The notes under the pieces were generated by a model. The model ran no database searches and had not been told where the DNA came from. It was given only the letters and a program-made list of their open reading frames with translations. DNA of 64,000 bases, taken from Candidimonas nitroreducens. GTDB lineage: Bacteria; Pseudomonadota; Gammaproteobacteria; Burkholderiales; Burkholderiaceae_B. The position numbers and the translations under genes were made by a program. This document shows, in pieces, positions 63,800-64,000 of this stretch. The stretch spans positions 1 to 64,000 of the forward strand of contig NZ_NJIH01000016.1 in assembly GCF_002209565.1 (NCBI RefSeq). The letters are read 5' to 3'. How positions within the stretch are numbered: position 1 is the stretch's first letter; every line of letters starts with the position of its first letter.

Positions 63800-64000
63800 A
63801 TGAATACAGCCTGCGCTCGCGCTGAACAGTTCTGCCGCCGTTTCGGGTTGCGTGCCCCGATATTGCTGGCGCCCATGGCGGGAGCGTGTCCGCCGCAATT
63901 GTCGGTTGCGGTGGCCGAGGCGGGCGGCATGGGTGCCTGCGGCGTGTTGTTGATGCAGCCCGACGACATCGCCGCCTGGGTGGCGCAATTCCGCGCACAC
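63800..64000 (+). CDS. Nitronate monooxygenase / 2-nitropropane dioxygenase family protein, 5' part
   Basis: First 67 codons before the window ends. ATAAGGAATCCC gives a ribosome site before ATG. The N-terminal motif LRAPILLAPMAGACPPQLSVAVAEAGGMGACG matches the FMN-binding TIM-barrel start of nitronate monooxygenase (PI-x-x-APMAG, AGG-x-GxxG). It begins 17 bp after the MFS stop, so likely co-transcribed. Nothing can be said about the C-terminal part. Confidence 0.85.
   Translation, partial: MNTACARAEQFCRRFGLRAPILLAPMAGACPPQLSVAVAEAGGMGACGVLLMQPDDIAAWVAQFRAH

Overview
The window reads as a chromosomal segment of a GC-rich betaproteobacterium, most likely Alcaligenaceae (Bordetella/Achromobacter/Pusillimonas-like). 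The grounds are Bordetella-like GroES/GroEL sequences, a CIRCE-controlled groESL, a high density of catabolic genes, and six separate Bug (TctC-type) periplasmic solute receptors, a paralogue expansion typical of that family. I saw no rRNA, tRNA, CRISPR array, complete IS or prophage. The genus is inference, not proof.

Layout. 1-2.3 kb: groES-groEL (minus) with terminator, sigma70-type promoter and CIRCE, plus a palindromic direct repeat at the left edge. 2.3-5.2 kb: a helicase remnant, an MFS carrier, a RidA and a YciI-like protein. 5.3-8.5 kb: a LysR (PcaQ-like) divergent from a muconate-cycloisomerase-like enzyme plus Bug receptor. 8.6-12.2 kb: sulfide oxidation genes (TauE/SafE permease, persulfide dioxygenase, sulfide:quinone oxidoreductase, DUF1641 protein). 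12.4-16.2 kb: GNAT, then LysR / mandelate-racemase-type enzyme / Bug. 16.2-21.1 kb: marR - membrane fusion lipoprotein - RND pump. 21.2-28.3 kb: AcnD, PrpF, beta-propeller lactonase and a two-wHTH GntR regulator, divergent from a Tat-type Bug.

28.4-35.2 kb: an IclR-associated operon with three hot-dog (MaoC-like) proteins, RidA, Bug, NDP-forming acyl-CoA synthetase and an Old Yellow Enzyme. 35.5-38.4 kb: alpha/beta hydrolase, GNAT and a MarR-GNAT fusion. 38.5-41.9 kb: Bug and sulfatase divergent from a MarR, with two palindromic operators between them. 42-45.3 kb: DAO-family oxidase, beta carbonic anhydrase, secreted esterase. 45.3-48.8 kb: phnCDEE-type ABC transporter. 49.3-54.5 kb: AMP-forming acyl-CoA synthetase, small envelope proteins (His-rich, LTXXQ), GFA, membrane protein, GST. 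54.5-57.6 kb: LysR divergent from TauD-like dioxygenase and Bug. 57.9-59.7 kb: His-rich PadR with siderophore-interacting reductase (YqjI/YqjH-like). 59.7-64 kb: thioesterase, HAD phosphatase, AhpD-like protein, LysR divergent from a YbfB-type MFS carrier, and the start of a nitronate monooxygenase-like gene cut by the window end.

The recurring design is a small catabolic module: a regulator, one or a few enzymes acting on an organic acid, and a Bug receptor that would capture the acid. None of the six Bug genes has TctA/TctB membrane partners beside it, so they probably share permeases encoded elsewhere. The least ordinary modules are the AcnD-PrpF-lactonase cluster (no PrpB or PrpC nearby), the IclR/hot-dog/CoA-ligase operon and the MarR-sulfatase-Bug module. 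Several carry clear palindromic operator candidates in the expected intergenic gaps.
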